Part shown: positions 50,650 to 62,920 of the stretch, one piece after another
Numbering within the stretch: position 1 is the first letter of the stretch
How the letters are laid out: each line of letters starts with the position of its first letter
DNA from: Ceratothoa steindachneri
Lineage: Eukaryota; Arthropoda; Malacostraca; Isopoda; Cymothoidae
Direction: 5' to 3'
Assembly: GCA_963969495.1 (NCBI GenBank)
Contig: OZ018319.1
Span: 204,895,405-204,959,404 of the forward strand
Length of the DNA: 64,000 bases
The notes under the pieces: generated by a model
The model's input: only the letters and a program-made list of their open reading frames with translations
What the model was told of the DNA's origin: nothing
The model's database searches: none
Position numbers and translations under genes: made by a program

Positions 50650-52746
50650 TTTTTTTCATGCGTAGAGCGTCACTTCGTCTCCGCCAGCCACTAGAGTAGT
50701 GGAGCTTGGAAATCTGGTGCGATTAATTGCTCTGCTGTTCTGGCTAAACATGTTCTGGTTAATCATTCCGGTTTGATCATTCAATTCTCTATTAACCAGT
50801 TCATGCATACTCGTATTTCTTATCCGTTCTTCAATAACAATGTAAATGGGTCTTCACTACAACACCGCCCTGTGCAGCTCTTCTAAGCGTCTTCTTTCTC
50901 AATTGCGCGTACCTGTAATTAGGTACATGCATTTATACTGTGAGGCTTTTAGTCTCGTCATTTGTCTCCTCAAATCACAAAAGATGTAGAAGGGGATAGA
51001 GCAGCGCAGATCTTACAATTGCATTGTAGATAATCTTCTCGTTGCTCTCACGGAGATTTATAATCATGTATAGAGTTCTGACTGCAGACGAGGCCTAAGA
51101 AATTCGATCATCGACGTGCTTCCTGTACTCGGATGAAGTTATCTTCATTCTGAGTACAATGCACTCCGTGGTGTAGGGATAGCGCCTATCCCCCACCCTG
51201 TCATCAGAAAGTAGTCTTCTGGCAATAGGGACTACCTTGAAATTATCCTGGTTGTTTCTTATCTTCCATTTGGACTCGTAAATGTTTAACCTTTCGATTT
51301 CTGCCGCTGTCATACGAGATTACATAGGCGCGTTCCCCCAAGGACAAGTGATTATCTGGCTGAAATCATCGACGTATTGAATGTTGAGGCAAGTGAGTTT
51401 CGCAGGGTCGGTGACATCTGCGGTGTAAATCGAGTAGAGAAGCCCGCAGTGAACAGAAACTTTGGTCCGCCCGCGCACCATAAACTGATATACGCCGCTC
51501 TCTCCATGACGTAGCCACAGAGAGTTCTTTCTAAGTTTTCACTGAGGCCCAACTGTAGGATCTTGCACTGCATTCCCCTTTGCCATACCTTATTAAATGC
51601 ATTTGATACATCCCGACAAACAATGTCCACGTAACTCCTCTCCCATTTGGCTTGGGCAAGCTTTTCCGTGAAGACATTTATCGCCATCTTCGTATTTTGT
51701 TTTACAGGTTGTAAAGGGAGTTCTCCTACAGGTGAGACACTAGTCTTTGGTTGAGGATCTTCTCGAAGAGCTTCCCGCAAAATTCCAAAAGTGAAATAGG
51801 CCAGTAGCTTTCTCTCAACGTTGGATCTTTTCCATACTTCGGCAAGAAAATCATTTTGCCGTTTTATAAGGATCCAGTAAGTATCCTATGTTAAGACAAG
51901 CATTGAAAATTCTTCCCATTCCTTCGATGATGTTCGTTGGTGCCTTTACAAAGTTTAACTTTGTAAGCCCCTATTATCCTGGGGCTTTCTGACGGAATGA
52001 GCGGAGAGCGCAGAGTAGTTCCTCTTCGGTAATCTCGGCGTCTCCGTCACGCTGTCTATTCCCCTGGTAGTGAGTGTGCGTCCTATTAATTTGGCTATTA
52101 AGCTCGTCTATGATATCGCTTTCAAACTCTATATCATAATCTTCGTTTTCTTCTTCAAGTTACATATACTGAAGATTGTTCCCCAATAACGTCGAAATAT
52201 TTCTTCGATGTTTCTTTCTTCTGTTTTTATGCTTCCATCTTCTTTTAATATTCCTATTTTCTTTTTTTTACCAGTCAATCATTTGAGACATCTGATTATA
52301 TTCCAAAAATCTTTGAGAGATGCATCATGATCGAGGCTTTCGATCGCATCGTCCCAACGTCTCCACTGTTGTTCGATCATCAAATGGTTGAGCTCTTCCT
52401 TGATCTCTTTACTTCGTTCCATCGAGTCAATTGATGTGTTTCTAATGTTGATCTTATACAGTAATCTCAGCTCACGTTAGAAATCTTTCATGTATTCGGC
52501 CCATCTGTAGGTTGAGATGGAATTATACTCGGATTTAGGGATACAAGCTATAACCGCATTGGTAAGATGGTTGTTAAGGTCGTCGAGTTTCTCGTTGATC
52601 TCTTCGAGAATTGCCTCATTCAAGTTTGGCGGATGGTAGGCCTCGAGGGGATGTGCATACCGTGGCCAGTTTGCTTTTGTAGTAGCCTTGCTTGATTGCA
52701 TTAGCGACATTTGCATGTGTAATGACGCAAATAAGAATTCTTGCAC
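50650..52746 (-). pseudogene. Jockey-clade LINE ORF2: linker, RT and C-terminus, broken
   Basis: Minus strand, in element order: WPRYAHPLEAY and ILEEINEKLDDLNNHLTNAV (52560-52700, endonuclease-RT linker), a long decayed stretch, FTEKLAQAKWERSYVDIVCR, DVSNAFNKVWQRGMQCKILQ (51560-51620, palm Asp), LNIQYVDDFSQII (51350-51395, YxDD box), ERLNIYESKWKIRNNQDNFK (51230-51295), VLRMKITSSEYRKHVDDRIS (51095-51160) and a decayed tail to about 50650. The endonuclease domain expected before the linker is missing, so an internal deletion separates ORF1 and ORF2. Stops and frameshifts throughout. Same clade as 1-847. Confidence 0.8.
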
Positions 52747-52789
52747 TTAGGTCGCTCGTGATCTTAAATTGTGAAGGCGATTCCCCCAT

Positions 52790-53460
52790 TCATTCACTTC
52801 TCTTAGCGGTGCTCGCGTAGGATATTTCTTTGGCCCTTTTTTGCTCTTGTTCCTTTTCATTTATAATTTCCCCACACTTAAATATTTTAGGGCCATGGTC
52901 TTGTGCCCCCCCCCCCCCCGCCCTTGCACTTCCTAGTACTTTCACATTTGTCGAAGCGGTGGCCTTCTGTGGCGCATTCACTGCAACACAGCTTTTCTTT
53001 CTCGGAGCAGGTCGCTGTAGTGTGATCTTCTAGCTTATAGCATACAAAGCACATTTGTATGCTATTGAATTTATCTTCCTGTAGGTTTTCTCCTGATATT
53101 CTCATATTGAATACCAGTAGGCCATCCGATGTTGCCTTTTTAGCCATGTCTGTTGTTATAAAGGTTATTTTGAAGACGTGGATGTGTTCGCAGATTTTAA
53201 TTATTTCGCGAACCTTTGCCCATGTTTGTTCTTCTTAATTCCCTCTTTTAGTTCGTCGGGTGAATGCTCACCGAACCAGCTCTCCACTTTGCGGCAGATC
53301 ACGCTTTGGTTCGCTGCCATTTAAGGGGGGTTCTTTGCCTTGAGTTCGATGGTTTTGAGTACCTCAGCTCCTCCCGATAGGATCCGGCCCACGTCTCTAT
53401 TTTCGGCGCAAATTGCGATGAAGCCCAATGAAACTTCGATCAATTTCAAGATTTTCTTTT
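52790..53460 (-). pseudogene. Jockey-clade LINE ORF1 with CCHC zinc knuckles
   Basis: ORF1 proteins of this clade bind element RNA. The frame reads GFIAICAENRDVGRILSGG (53390-53445), MAANQSV at 53320 in another frame, ICEHIHVFKITF, MAKKATSDGLLVFNMRISG, then two perfect Cx2Cx4Hx4C knuckles: CFVCYKLEDHTTATC (near 53018-53062) and CSECATEGHRFDKC (near 52947-52988). A third knuckle starts (ESTRKCK) and is destroyed by a run of C on the plus strand at 52907-52919. Frameshift near 53215. Confidence 0.8.
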
Positions 53461-53469
53461 TTTAAGGAG

Positions 53470-54105
53470 CCTATTGGCAACTACCTACTAGGGCAAAAGT
53501 CCCCGTACTCACTCACCACAGACTACTACTAGGCTACATTAAAAATAAATAACAATATGTAAATAAAAACGATAAAAAAGGGCAAAGGATAAAAAAAGAA
53601 AAAATAAGCAAAAATGCAACAATAAGGAAGCGCGATCAGGCGTTGGTGGTACGCCAGCCGTTCCCCGGCGCAGGAACATCCGACCTACAACAAAGTCAAA
53701 TAAAGTGGAAGTCGTATAGTCCACAAGTCTGTGTGCACGAACCAGTCCCGAGTACAGGGGACAAGCGGTAGCGACCCTGCTTGTCCGGTACCGGGACAGG
53801 TAACGTGCGCCAAGATCGCCCAGAGTGGGACATTCAACAAGAATGTGCCGAACATGGAGACAACGCGTTCGTTACAATAAGGCGCAGGCGGTGCGTCCCG
53901 CGAGCGTGTCCAATTCTGAGACGAAAGAAAGCAAACTGAAGCCCTCGCGACATTGGTGATAGGTCCATGGGAATAGTCGCGGCGCAATGGCACGCAAATT
54001 TAAGTTCCCCTTGATCGTCTGCCATCTTCTTTGCCAAGCAGCCCGCAGAGCTGCCCGTATTCCTCCAATGTAATTGGTGTGAGGAAGAACTAAATGCTGG
54101 TTTGG
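53470..54105 (-). pseudogene. C-terminal and 3' end of the I-like LINE
   Basis: Decayed minus-strand sequence after the RNase H domain. Residues such as FGTFLLNVPLWAILAHVTCP correspond to the Cys/His-containing stretch usually found there (H-LVECP-type). It ends near 53465 in an A-rich tail, against the 5' end of the Jockey ORF1. Confidence 0.55.
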
Positions 54106-54530
54106 TCACCCAGTGCTCGCTGACTCTTCGGTGCGCTCATTTCTCTCAATTGATACATGTCCATGAACCCAGCAGAAGAAAATTTCGACATCCGCCCAGC
54201 GCGCCAAAACCGAGGCGTCACGGATATCACGAATCCGGGGATGCGGAGATTCCAAGGCCCCGAGAGCACTCATGGCGGTGTGTGAGTCGCTAAAAAACAC
54301 AATCCGGTCTCCGAACAAACACGTCGCGTTATCTCCCATACCGAGCAGTGTATTGCAACCAACTCGGCTGTGAAGGCAGACACAGCTCCTGGCAGAACCC
54401 CGCTGACTTCAAACAGAGGGGATACAGCGTGGAAATCGACCTCCTCTTGGAAGTTGGAGCCATCCGTATACACTGACACGGTTCCAGGGTGACACGAAGT
54501 GTGCTTTATAAACGCCAAACGCAATACTCC
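54106..54530 (-). pseudogene. RNase H domain of the I-like LINE
   Basis: RNase H removes element RNA from the RNA-DNA hybrid. Minus-strand frames contain VSVYTDGSNFQEEVDF (54440-54482, first catalytic Asp), AVSAFTAELVAIHCSVWEI (near 54330-54385, Glu), IVFFSDSHTAMSALGALES (near 54245-54305, Asp) and VEIFFCWVHGHVSIERNERT (54120-54180, the WVPGH..I.GNE.AD block with Asp lost). One frameshift near 54330 separates the halves. RNase H after RT is typical of the I group and distinguishes this element from the neighbouring Jockey copies. Confidence 0.85.
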
Positions 54531-56194
54531 CTACGCTAAATAAGCTTTGGAAGCAGAGGCGTGGCGACAAATAGTCAAATGCAGTACCCTCTAGTGTGGC
54601 GTCCTGTGCAGATCCAGGGCGTCACTGTCCCAAGAGCTATATCAGGCTCTCGAAGGAGTTTCCTAGCCCTAGGGTATGACTGGCGTCTTTCCGCGGCATA
54701 GGTAGCGTCAAGATAAGCTGTGGATGCAGTGAGAGCTGTTGAGCATGGAGGAAGGCGTTGGGCTCGCGAGTACTGGCGAATAATACACTGAGTACGGCGC
54801 AGAGTGACTGGCAACTCACCGCCATCAACAAGTAGACTCTCAGTGGGGGACGTGCGGAAGGCACCCGTCGCCAGGCGAAGGCCTTGTGGTGGTTCTAGTT
54901 CACCTTTTGCAATACACATTCGGCTGCAGATGGATAATACTCGCATCATTAGACGAGCTTAGAACGAACAAAAGATCGATAAAAAGTAAGGCAGTAGCCA
55001 TACCAGCGTCCCCATATGCAGAACGTCACGAAACAAATAATATCTATGGTGCTGGTAGAAGAAATACCAAGACTGCGAATATTAGCCGCCCAGGTTAGAC
55101 GTTGGTCAAATACAATAACAAGGAAACGGTGCGAGTCCACCCCTTCCAGGTGAACAGCATTTAGAAATAAGTCTGTTTAAGGGTGGAGCCTTGGATGGCG
55201 ACAGATATGGCATTGGAGCCGCGACAGGAGAGATCTAAAGGTCGTCCACCAAGAACAAACCAAGAAGATCTACCGGCAGCAGCGAGGTTATGCCGTTGAT
55301 ATTCAGGGCATAAAGGGGGACACTGTGGAAACTTTCCTGCGCGCCCCCTCTTCCTGCTCCATTGGACCGAAGAGGCCTTCCTCCACCCGTACACGGAATC
55401 GATGATCTCGCAAAAATTAAGATATAAAAATTGAGCGGTGTTCCCTCGCCCCCATCGTAGGAAGAGTCTCTATGATACCGTATCGCTATGTGTTATCATA
55501 GACCTTCTCCAGATCGAAAAACACCGTGGCCTAGTGCTATCTACGAAGGAAGGCCTCGCAGACGGCATTTTCCAGTAGGAGCAGAGCATCCGACGTGGAG
55601 TAGAACTTGCGAAAGCTGCACTGAAAAGAAGACAGGTAGCATCCACTGTCTAGAAAAAAAGGCTAATTTAACATTACCAATTTCTCCATCAACTTGCACA
55701 CTCAAGAGTTTAGAGAGATTGGGTGAAAACGGCCAGGGTAGAGTGATATTTTCCCAGGTTCCAAAAAGCAAGCACATAGCGATTCGCCAGGAGTTTGGGA
55801 GGATACCCTCTACCCAGATCCTGTTGAACAAATCTAACAGAAAGGCCCTGCCTCAGTCACACAGGTGTCGGAGCATGACGTACAGGACATCGTCCGGACA
55901 AAAGGCGGTGTCCGCGCACGAAGCAAAAGCTGAACTCATCTCGAACTCTCTAAATGCAAACCTGTCGTTGAAAGGTTCTTCACCTCTGGAGATAAAGTAC
56001 AGTTGGCGGCCTTCCTCGACATCACGACGCGCATTGAACGCTAGCAGAGCAGCATCCCCGCTAGAGAATGCGGAGGAAGCGGCACGAAAGACTCCACCAC
56101 GGACGCTGTGTACGAGATTGTGGTCCCACTTTCCTGTAGAACGGGATGGAGGTCCTACGAGAACTTGGCCCAAATCCTTTTGACTCGCTTCCAC
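54531..56194 (-). pseudogene. Reverse transcriptase of the I-like LINE, broken
   Basis: Minus strand, in order: EFEMSSAFASCADTAFCPDD (55880-55950, the ALp...TAPGPD region), LFNRIWVEGILPNSWRIAM (55775-55830), a degraded palm region, FLVIVFDQRLTWAANIRSL (55060-55125, the post-palm block) and GLRLATGAFRTSPTESLLVD (54820-54890). The YxDD box is not recognisable in the degraded 55150-55500 stretch. Multiple frameshifts and stops. Order and the TGAFRTSP block match I-type LINEs; RNase H follows directly. Confidence 0.8.
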
Positions 56195-57240
56195 ACCTCT
56201 GCTAGAGGGTCATTCTGTTCAATGAAAATATCAATGCCGGCCAGGAAGAGCGGCGTGCGTGCTTCGAAACATACCGGAACCTACCCCTAACTCAACGACA
56301 TTCTCAGACAGTGAAATCGTTCAGGTGGCGGTTATAGCGCATGTGGGCAACGCTTCAGTTTGAGGGCTGCCTCACACTCGGCTGACCACCACGAAAACGT
56401 TCGGCGTGCAAAACGGCCAGACGTTCTAGTAATATTACTTAAGCCCACGGGGATGAGGCTGCCGGAGAAGAACTCAACCGCCTCATCTACCGATCTAAAC
56501 TCCTCGGCTGAGAGAGAGAAATCAGTCATTTTTTGAAATACAGACCACCGCGCCCGTGTAAGCACCACCGGGTCGGGATCTCAGGCGGCAACGGCCCAGA
56601 AAATGATATTTGAATAGGAATGTGAACAGCTCTCCGGCTGTTCATCTGAAGAGCACAAAGATCGATCGAGACATCAAAGTGAAGCGGTTTTCTGGAAGTG
56701 ATGCGTAAACTCATCCACATTTAGGACACCTATCTACAGCTCCTTGATCAGGTCGGCAAGGACCTGACCCCTGGAATTGATCTAGCAGTATCCATACAAG
56801 GGGTGTCTACCGTTCAGATCCACGAGAAAGTAAAGGGACTCGGCAACCGGGCCGCGAGGCAGCGGAGGTCCCCCGCGTCGAAGTCGGCTGACGGTAGAAT
56901 GTACGCAGAAATAACAGTATACCTCCTATTCCTGTGGAGCGGCACAGCTACTGCCTGAAAGGAGGCATCTACAGGTAAGAGAAGAACGGAAACACCATGC
57001 TAGGATTAAATGGCGCATACTCCTGCCCGGTTTTCATCCCGTGGTGTTGGGGTCGCAAAACCCTTATACTCCCAGAGGGTGGGCAGGGGGCACGCGCCCA
57101 GCTTGCTCTCTTGCAAATATATAGTTAATGTAAAACAGGATGAGACGAGCCTCCGCAGCTTCTTCCAGTTGGCCCGGAGTTCGCGGCAATTCCATTGAAG
57201 GAATATGCCCTCCGAGGTTAGCTCGAAGGAGATGCGGGGG
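56195..57240 (-). pseudogene. Endonuclease and linker of the I-like LINE, strongly decayed
   Basis: Traces of the AP-like endonuclease: the 5' start SFNGIAANSGPTGRSCGGS (near 57140-57200; compare the usual QWNCRG start), HPLYGYC (near 56790-56815) and SRKPLHFDVSIDLCAL (near 56650-56700). The linker reads TRARWSVFQKMTDF (56515-56560) and RRTFSWWSAECEAALKLKR (56345-56400), a conserved PWWS.EC block. No intact GDFN or SDH motif is visible. Confidence 0.6.
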
Positions 57241-57549
57241 CTCTCTTCGAAAAGAAGACTCTCTCAGGAATGGCCGTACGCTTGCTAGAGGCAGAACTCC
57301 TTGCGCTGTTGGCCAAACAATGCGCTAAAGGTACTGTTGCCTTCGAGGGCTTATAGGGGTAGTTTGGGATCACCCTGCAGGTCTTTTCCTGCCTCAAAAC
57401 TTTAGGCGAGCGGGGCGGCTTTGGAAGCGGGAAGCCCTTCATTCGAGGATCTACCGCCTTCGAGTCACCCAACATAGCATTCGGTGTGGGTGTAGGAGCC
57501 GAAGCTCATAAGTGGTGTTGCCTCCTTACGGGAAACTGTCAGGCTGGGG

Positions 57550-58800
57550 GAAGGGGGTAGCCCTGTTTTAAGCTGGAATTGGGTATGAACCCTTTATGCC
57601 GCCAGATTTACTAGGGGAGCACCCAGAGCGATTAGAACCCGCAGAAGTGTGTCGTATGGGCGCGGAAACGACCCTGCTCGTAGACCTGGATGAGCCATGC
57701 GTAGAGGGCGTCGTTTTTATCATTGAGGCATGGGACGTCCTAGGCAGCGCCGGGCACGCCAGGACCAAGTCCTTAGCCTCGCGAAATGAAAGAAGATCCT
57801 AGGACTGAACGGCCAGGATTTCTTTCTCAAGGAGATAGGCACCACATTGCTTCTATGAAGCAGGATGCGGCTCTCCGCAATTGACACACTTGATCACACT
57901 CGATTTAGACTTATCGTGTGCGGCCTTGGAGCAATTTACACATAATTCGAGTGACTCTGATTTTGCACGTCGACAGGAGCGATTGTTATGGCCGAAGCGG
58001 TGGTAGTAGTAGCACTTATACGGCAGTGGCACGAATGCCTTCACGTGGTAGTGATACCAACCGGCACGCACCAACTTAGGGAGCTTGTAACAGGCGAACG
58101 TGACGAAGAGTATAGGGGTGGGTCTCGATGCCTCCTCCCTGTTTTTTTATTGCACGTTTCACCTTAACCACCCTATGGTCGGCCAGCTCTAAGGTGATGT
58201 CAGCCATGCAGTAGTCCACGAGTTCCCTCGCATAAACTACTCACTGGCGTGCCATCAAGTGTCCAAAGGGCGCTAATCATGGCCGCATCGGAAGTATTCG
58301 ACTGAAGGTTCCAGTCCAATAGACTGGTCACTTTCGGCTGTCTACCAAACACGCGAACTAGAGCTCTCCTCTGATGGATCATACTGCCATTAACCAAAAG
58401 CTGCCATCAGTTGAGTGAATAACGAGGAAGTTTTTAAAGCCAGCGGGCTAGAAAACCCCAAGTAACCTTTGAATGATAGGCCCCGACGTAACCGAGGCTC
58501 CCCTCTTCGCACTTTTAGTCATTTTTTTGAGACTTCCCGCCCGGAAGAGCACCGGAGCTGGACGTGCCGATCTTGGCTTGGTCTTATACAGAAACGGAGG
58601 CGGCCCCGTCTGTCCCCGCAGCTCCTGCTGATGAACACGAGTCCCGAGTCTTTTTTGTCTTTTTTCTGCGTTTTTTTCTTCTTAAGAGAGGAGACCGTGG
58701 AATCAACTCGCTTCTCTCCTCTGCTGGTAGGAGCCCGTAAACCAAATGGCCGGGCATCAGTAAAAGCCTTCTCTGATATGGAGAACGTCATGGCTGCCAC
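57550..58800 (-). pseudogene. ORF1 (gag-like) of the I-like LINE, CCHC knuckles
   Basis: The frame can start at the ATG ending at 58800 (MAAMTFSISEKAFTDARPFG) and runs through a Lys-rich stretch (SLKKKKTQKKDKKDSG). Middle fragments include WTLDGTPVSSL and MVNGSMIHQRRALVRVFGRQ. The C-terminal part 57853-58074 has three Cys/His clusters: CYYYHRFGHNNRSC (first Cys of CCHC replaced by Tyr), CVNCSKAAH and CVNCGEPH, the arrangement typical of I/R1-type ORF1. Several frameshifts. The region 57240-57550 between ORF1 and ORF2 has only degraded frames. Confidence 0.75.
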
Positions 58801-59700
58801 AGGAGCACAGTCCTAAGGGGCTCGTGAGGCCTAGGAAACCCGAGCCGTCTGAGGAGGAGCTTGTATAGTGGCGGACTCGGGTTATGTGTGCAGCACCGAT
58901 GCCGGGGTCGATCCCATGAAATATTCTACTCTCTGGGGCTGGGTCACCTCAGGGACCATGTCCATCTCAGGGGAGGCTTCCATGTTCCCTACCAAGCCCA
59001 CCCTCAGACATTACGGATCCCATTCGAGGTACCTTTTCTCGTCTCGTCTTTGGTAAGCGAACCGGCATCCGTCGGGGAATAGAGGCAGGCAGGTACGCTG
59101 GCCCCATGTAATGTCATAATGCACGAGTGTAGGACTTTAGGGGCGACTGGCCGTCGAACGCTGCCATCCATTACCCTCCTTAGAGGGTTGGCCCTATCGA
59201 GCCGCTTTCTTGGCAGTCCACTGTGAAAGAAAAGGAGGGACTGCCGCTGAAAAGAAGAGGAATCCCCTGAACGCGTTGGGTTAGAAATAGAGTAAGCCTC
59301 CTCTCCGCTACAAGAAATTTAGAGGGTCCCCTGAGAAAGCACATGTGGGGGACCTCTATTTTATCCGTGGAGGTGCCCGAAGGCTGCTTCGTCGCTGGTG
59401 AAGGATGAGAAAAGGGGGAGATTATTTTATATTCATTCATGGGCATGATGACCCTAGTATTTTCACGGGACGCAAACGCTAATCACTTCACGCAGTAGCC
59501 CGCTATGCGAAGGGTAATTATGGGGTCGACAAAGCCAGCTGCCGCCATTTTAGGCCACTCCTCCTGGGATGGGTCTCAATTGGGTACCTGAAAGGGGTGA
59601 ATCATGGTGGACTTTGATGGAAGTAGCGTCCGAATCAACTGCACAAGCCTTTTGCCACCACCCCTCGGGTACTTGCGCCATAACCACTTCTAGCATACAT
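58801..59700 (-). other. Presumed 5' region of the I-like LINE
   Basis: Same base composition as the LINE. A minus frame at 59180-59446 is open (88 codons) but matches no domain I know. The 5' end of the element is not determined. Confidence 0.4.
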
Positions 59701-60248
59701 AAAGACGTGCATTACTTACTTCTATGATTCTGGCCGGTCCCTTGGATGCGAGGATTACTCGCAGCCTTTTAGTGGAGACCCAAAGACTGCAGCTAAGTCC
59801 CGTTTCGAGAAAATTTCTGACTCACGCTTCCTTTGTGGGCTATTCGTCAAACCAGCTTCCACATAAGCACTTAATTATGCGAGTTCAAAGTGGCCGCATA
59901 ATTAAGACGAAATTAATGAATGGCAGACATCCGAGGAAGGTTGCCACGCTGGTCAATGGAAGGGAGCAGTGAGGTTTTTAATCCCTCGTTTAATTACGAA
60001 TTCTCCGTAATTAAATGACAGCTCTCTTTTTTAAAGATGAAATGATATTCACCAAAAGACTTTCGGGTTAGGCTGTTTCCTTCGTCAGCGTTGCTCACGG
60101 TCCTTTACTAAGCAAGGTGGAATGTGAAATCCAATAAAGCTCAGTAGATGCAAGTAATTTAGATATTCGGTCTTAGAGACAAGAAATTTTATTTGGATGT
60201 TGATTTTGATTTTGATGCAGCCGAGAACCCAAAAAGGGTGGTGCTACT
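59701..60248. other. No gene; possible PLE tail on the minus strand
   Basis: At 60058-60090 on the minus strand: CTGACGA, AGG...CCT, then CCGAAAGTC. It resembles the hammerhead-like motif but with a short stem II and poor stem I. No (TA)n array lies next to it, unlike the other copies. Confidence 0.3.
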
Positions 60249-60528
60249 TTCTCCAAACTCGGATTTAGCGAGATGCGGGCCTTTTGTCCTCAAGAGGTCA
60301 CCGGACGAACTCCGAAGGGGGGGGGGTTACTTCTCCAAGCTCGGATCGAGCGAGCTATCGGGCCTCTTGTCCTCAAGAGGTCACCGGTCGAACTTCGAAA
60401 GCGAAAGGGGGGGGGGAGATGACTTCTCCAAACTTGGATTGAACGAGCTATCGGAGCCTCTTGTCCTCAAGAGGTCACCAGAAGAACTTCGGAGGACGGC
60501 TTCTCCAATCCTTGATCCGAAGGTGGTT
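60249..60528. repeat. Tandem repeat, unit 77-93 bp, three and a half copies
   Basis: Units start TTCTCCAA at 60249, 60331, 60424 and 60501. Each full unit includes the palindromic CCTCTTGTCCTCAAGAGG or a variant, and two include runs of 9-10 G. A 115-codon frame passes through it with the repeats in phase only in part. Confidence 0.85.
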
Positions 60529-61290
60529 GAGAAAGGCTGACGTTGCCTCAAGAGACTCTTCTCCCTGACCCGAAGATACGAGTGTGATGTCAAGCTCTTC
60601 CGTGGCCTGCGACCGTCACTAAACACTTCTCGGGAGAGAGCATCGTTGAATCGAATTCCTTTCGGGGAAGCGTCGTCTAACCGAATCTGTGGGTAATCCT
60701 TGGGAGGATGCATATATACCCGGATTTTTCCAAAACATGGAGAGAGAAAGGGGCCTTCTCGAACCCTCGTTATCAGCCGGTATAACCGAGCGTCTCCTTA
60801 CGGAAAAGTGTAAGGGGCCGGGGTCAGTGGGTCAGAGGGAACGACCAGCGGCTGGAGCCATAAAAGCTGTTCGAGGCAAACCTACAAATTAAAAGAGTAC
60901 TTTCCTGCCCCGGGGGGTGGGATTAAGACGGCGGCTAGGTAGCCTTCAATTTCAGTCTCATGGCTTGGTGTAAATTTCTCAGTAACCTGGTGGCCAGTCC
61001 ACAAAGGGTGAAGTTGGAAGGTGTGGGGGGGGGAGTAACAGCTCGCTTTCTCTCCGGAAGTAATATCTTAGGAGGTGGGGAAATACTACTATTTTAGTAG
61101 ATCCCTCTACATCGTCTAATTCGGTCACGCAAAGATCGGATTTATTGCTTCTCTAGCGCAGATTCTTCTGCTAGGGGATTTTGATGTTGTTGCAACCTTG
61201 TGTTGCCTTTGCTAAGATATTATTATATTTTCATTGTCAAGTGTAGGAATGATTACTCCTTCCACTTTTTCCATGTTTTTCTCCCACATT
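60529..61290. other. No recognised gene
   Basis: No domain or repeat seen. Confidence 0.4.
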
Positions 61291-62420
61291 AATTGGCTTC
61301 AGCCTTGCTCATGCGTGCAGGACTGTTTGCCTAATACGGTTGTTATTCATGGGGGCGCCAGCTATTAGCAAGTTTGTCCAGTTTTGTGTCTGCTGTTGAT
61401 TTATTTTTGTTTTTATTTGTTCATTGAGTGACTGGACAGTGCAGACAGTTTCTTCTGTATGGGAAAAGGGAGGTGTCTGTTTTGCATTGTCTCGGGTTTT
61501 TATGAGGCTCTTTATCTCTAGTGTGAAATTAGGGTTTTGAACTTTGCGGTTGCCTCGTGGAATGTGTTTCTTGCCTATTTTGGTTATTATGGAGTTAAAT
61601 TGTCTAGTGATTATTCTGTAGGTTGTTTCTGTTATGTTTGTGGTGTCTAGTGAGCAAAGAGGGTTTTTGTGTCTTCTGTGTAAGCTGACCAATTTGCCTT
61701 TTTATAGTTTATGAAAGTTTTCCTGCTTTGCTTTTGTTTGTGTGTTGTTTTAGTTGTGATGATGGTGGGTAAATGGTCTGATGGTAGTTTTTTGGCTGTA
61801 CTCCTGAGAGTGTCGATTGTAAGTGCTGGATAACAGAATGTTATGTCTGGTGAGGATATATTGCGCCTGGCTTCGTGGGGCATATGTGTGTGTGCTTTTA
61901 AGTCATTGAGTATGGATAGGTGCTGTAGTTCGTGTTCGATGTGTGTGCCTCTGGTGTTTGTATTGTTGTTCTCGTACCACGCAGTGCTCTTACCATTGAA
62001 GTCACCCCCAATGGTAAGATTAGGTATTTGTGTGATTTGGTGTAGTGGTTGAAGGTAGCCGCTAGGTACTGTGCTTGTGTCTATTTGGGGATGTATATGT
62101 TGATGAGGTTTATGTGTTTGTTGTATCCTGTACTGATTTTGAAGGATTGTAGCTCTATTGTTTTGTCTTGTTGTGGGAGTAGTGCTTTTGTGTTTTTTGT
62201 GGTGTCGATGTAGCTAATTTTTTTATGGTTGTACGTGATTAGGCCCCCTCCATCTGAATCTTTTCTGTCGTTTCTTATAGCAGTGAAGTTGTCTCCTATG
62301 AAGGAGGTGATGCTGTGTCCTTTTAGTTTTGACTCTTGTATCATTGCTATATGTATGGTGCGTTTATTGATGAGGTCAGTTAGTTCGTTTATCTTTGAAT
62401 TTATGCCGTCTATGTTTAGT
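61291..62420 (-). pseudogene. LINE AP-like endonuclease and linker, RT missing
   Basis: The endonuclease nicks the target DNA. Minus-strand order: INGIN-type start with ILQLNIDGINSKINELTDLI (62345-62410), MIQESKLKGHSITSFIGDNF (62285-62344, with catalytic Glu), GGGLITYNHKKISYID, INIYIPK, TIGGDFNGKSTAWYENN (about 61965-62015), ISSPDITFCYP, KKLPSDHLPTIITT (61755-61797, the SDH block). A linker frame (61309-61692) then ends at a stop and no RT follows. One frameshift near 62080 and a few stops. All three catalytic blocks (QES, GDFN, SDH) are present. Confidence 0.85.
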
Positions 62421-62920
62421 TGTAGTATATTTATATTATTTGTGATGGTTGTTTGTATGTTGTTGGCAGTCTGGTTTGGTGGAGGTGGTGTGGGAAGGGG
62501 GGGTGGTAGAGGTTGAATTCTGGTTGTATAGTTAAGGTTTTGTGCGTTGTTTTGGTTTAGAGTTTGGGGAGTTGTTGTGATGGTTGTGTTCTGTGGTTAT
62601 GGTTGTTGGTGCGGTTGTGGATTGGGTTGATTGTTGTTGTTTATAGTTGTTGTTGTTAGGGAGTTAGTAGTAGTTTGAGTTGGGTTTGTGCATTTGGGAC
62701 ATGCCCAAGTGTTTGTATGATGTTTTGTATTGGGTAGTGTTGTGCATCTGATGTGGACACAGTTCTTGCATTGACAGCATGGAACTTAGCCTTTATCTTT
62801 TTTGTTTGATGTTATGTGTTGAGAGCAAATTGAGCATATGTATATTTTTCTTGGGCCAGGGTTGCTCTCTATGTCACCGGCAATTAATAGGAGAAGGAAT
62901 CTGAGGCGCCGGTCCTCAAT
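62421..62920 (-). pseudogene. LINE upstream ORF with 2A-like motif and zinc finger
   Basis: Minus strand: GIEDRRLRFLLLLIAGDIES (62866-62925) then NPGP (62852-62863). GDIESNPGP is the 2A-type ribosome-skipping motif, D-x-E-x-NPGP, preceded by the usual Leu-rich stretch. Immediately after comes a Cys/His domain: YICSICSQH, a TAA stop, VPCCQCKNCVHIRC, and WACPKC, a PHD-finger-like pattern known from ORF1 of several LINE clades. A Gln/Asn/Pro/Thr-rich linker follows (to 62420), then the endonuclease. The single stop (near 62785) breaks the zinc finger. A stop also precedes the Leu-rich stretch near 62935. Confidence 0.75.
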
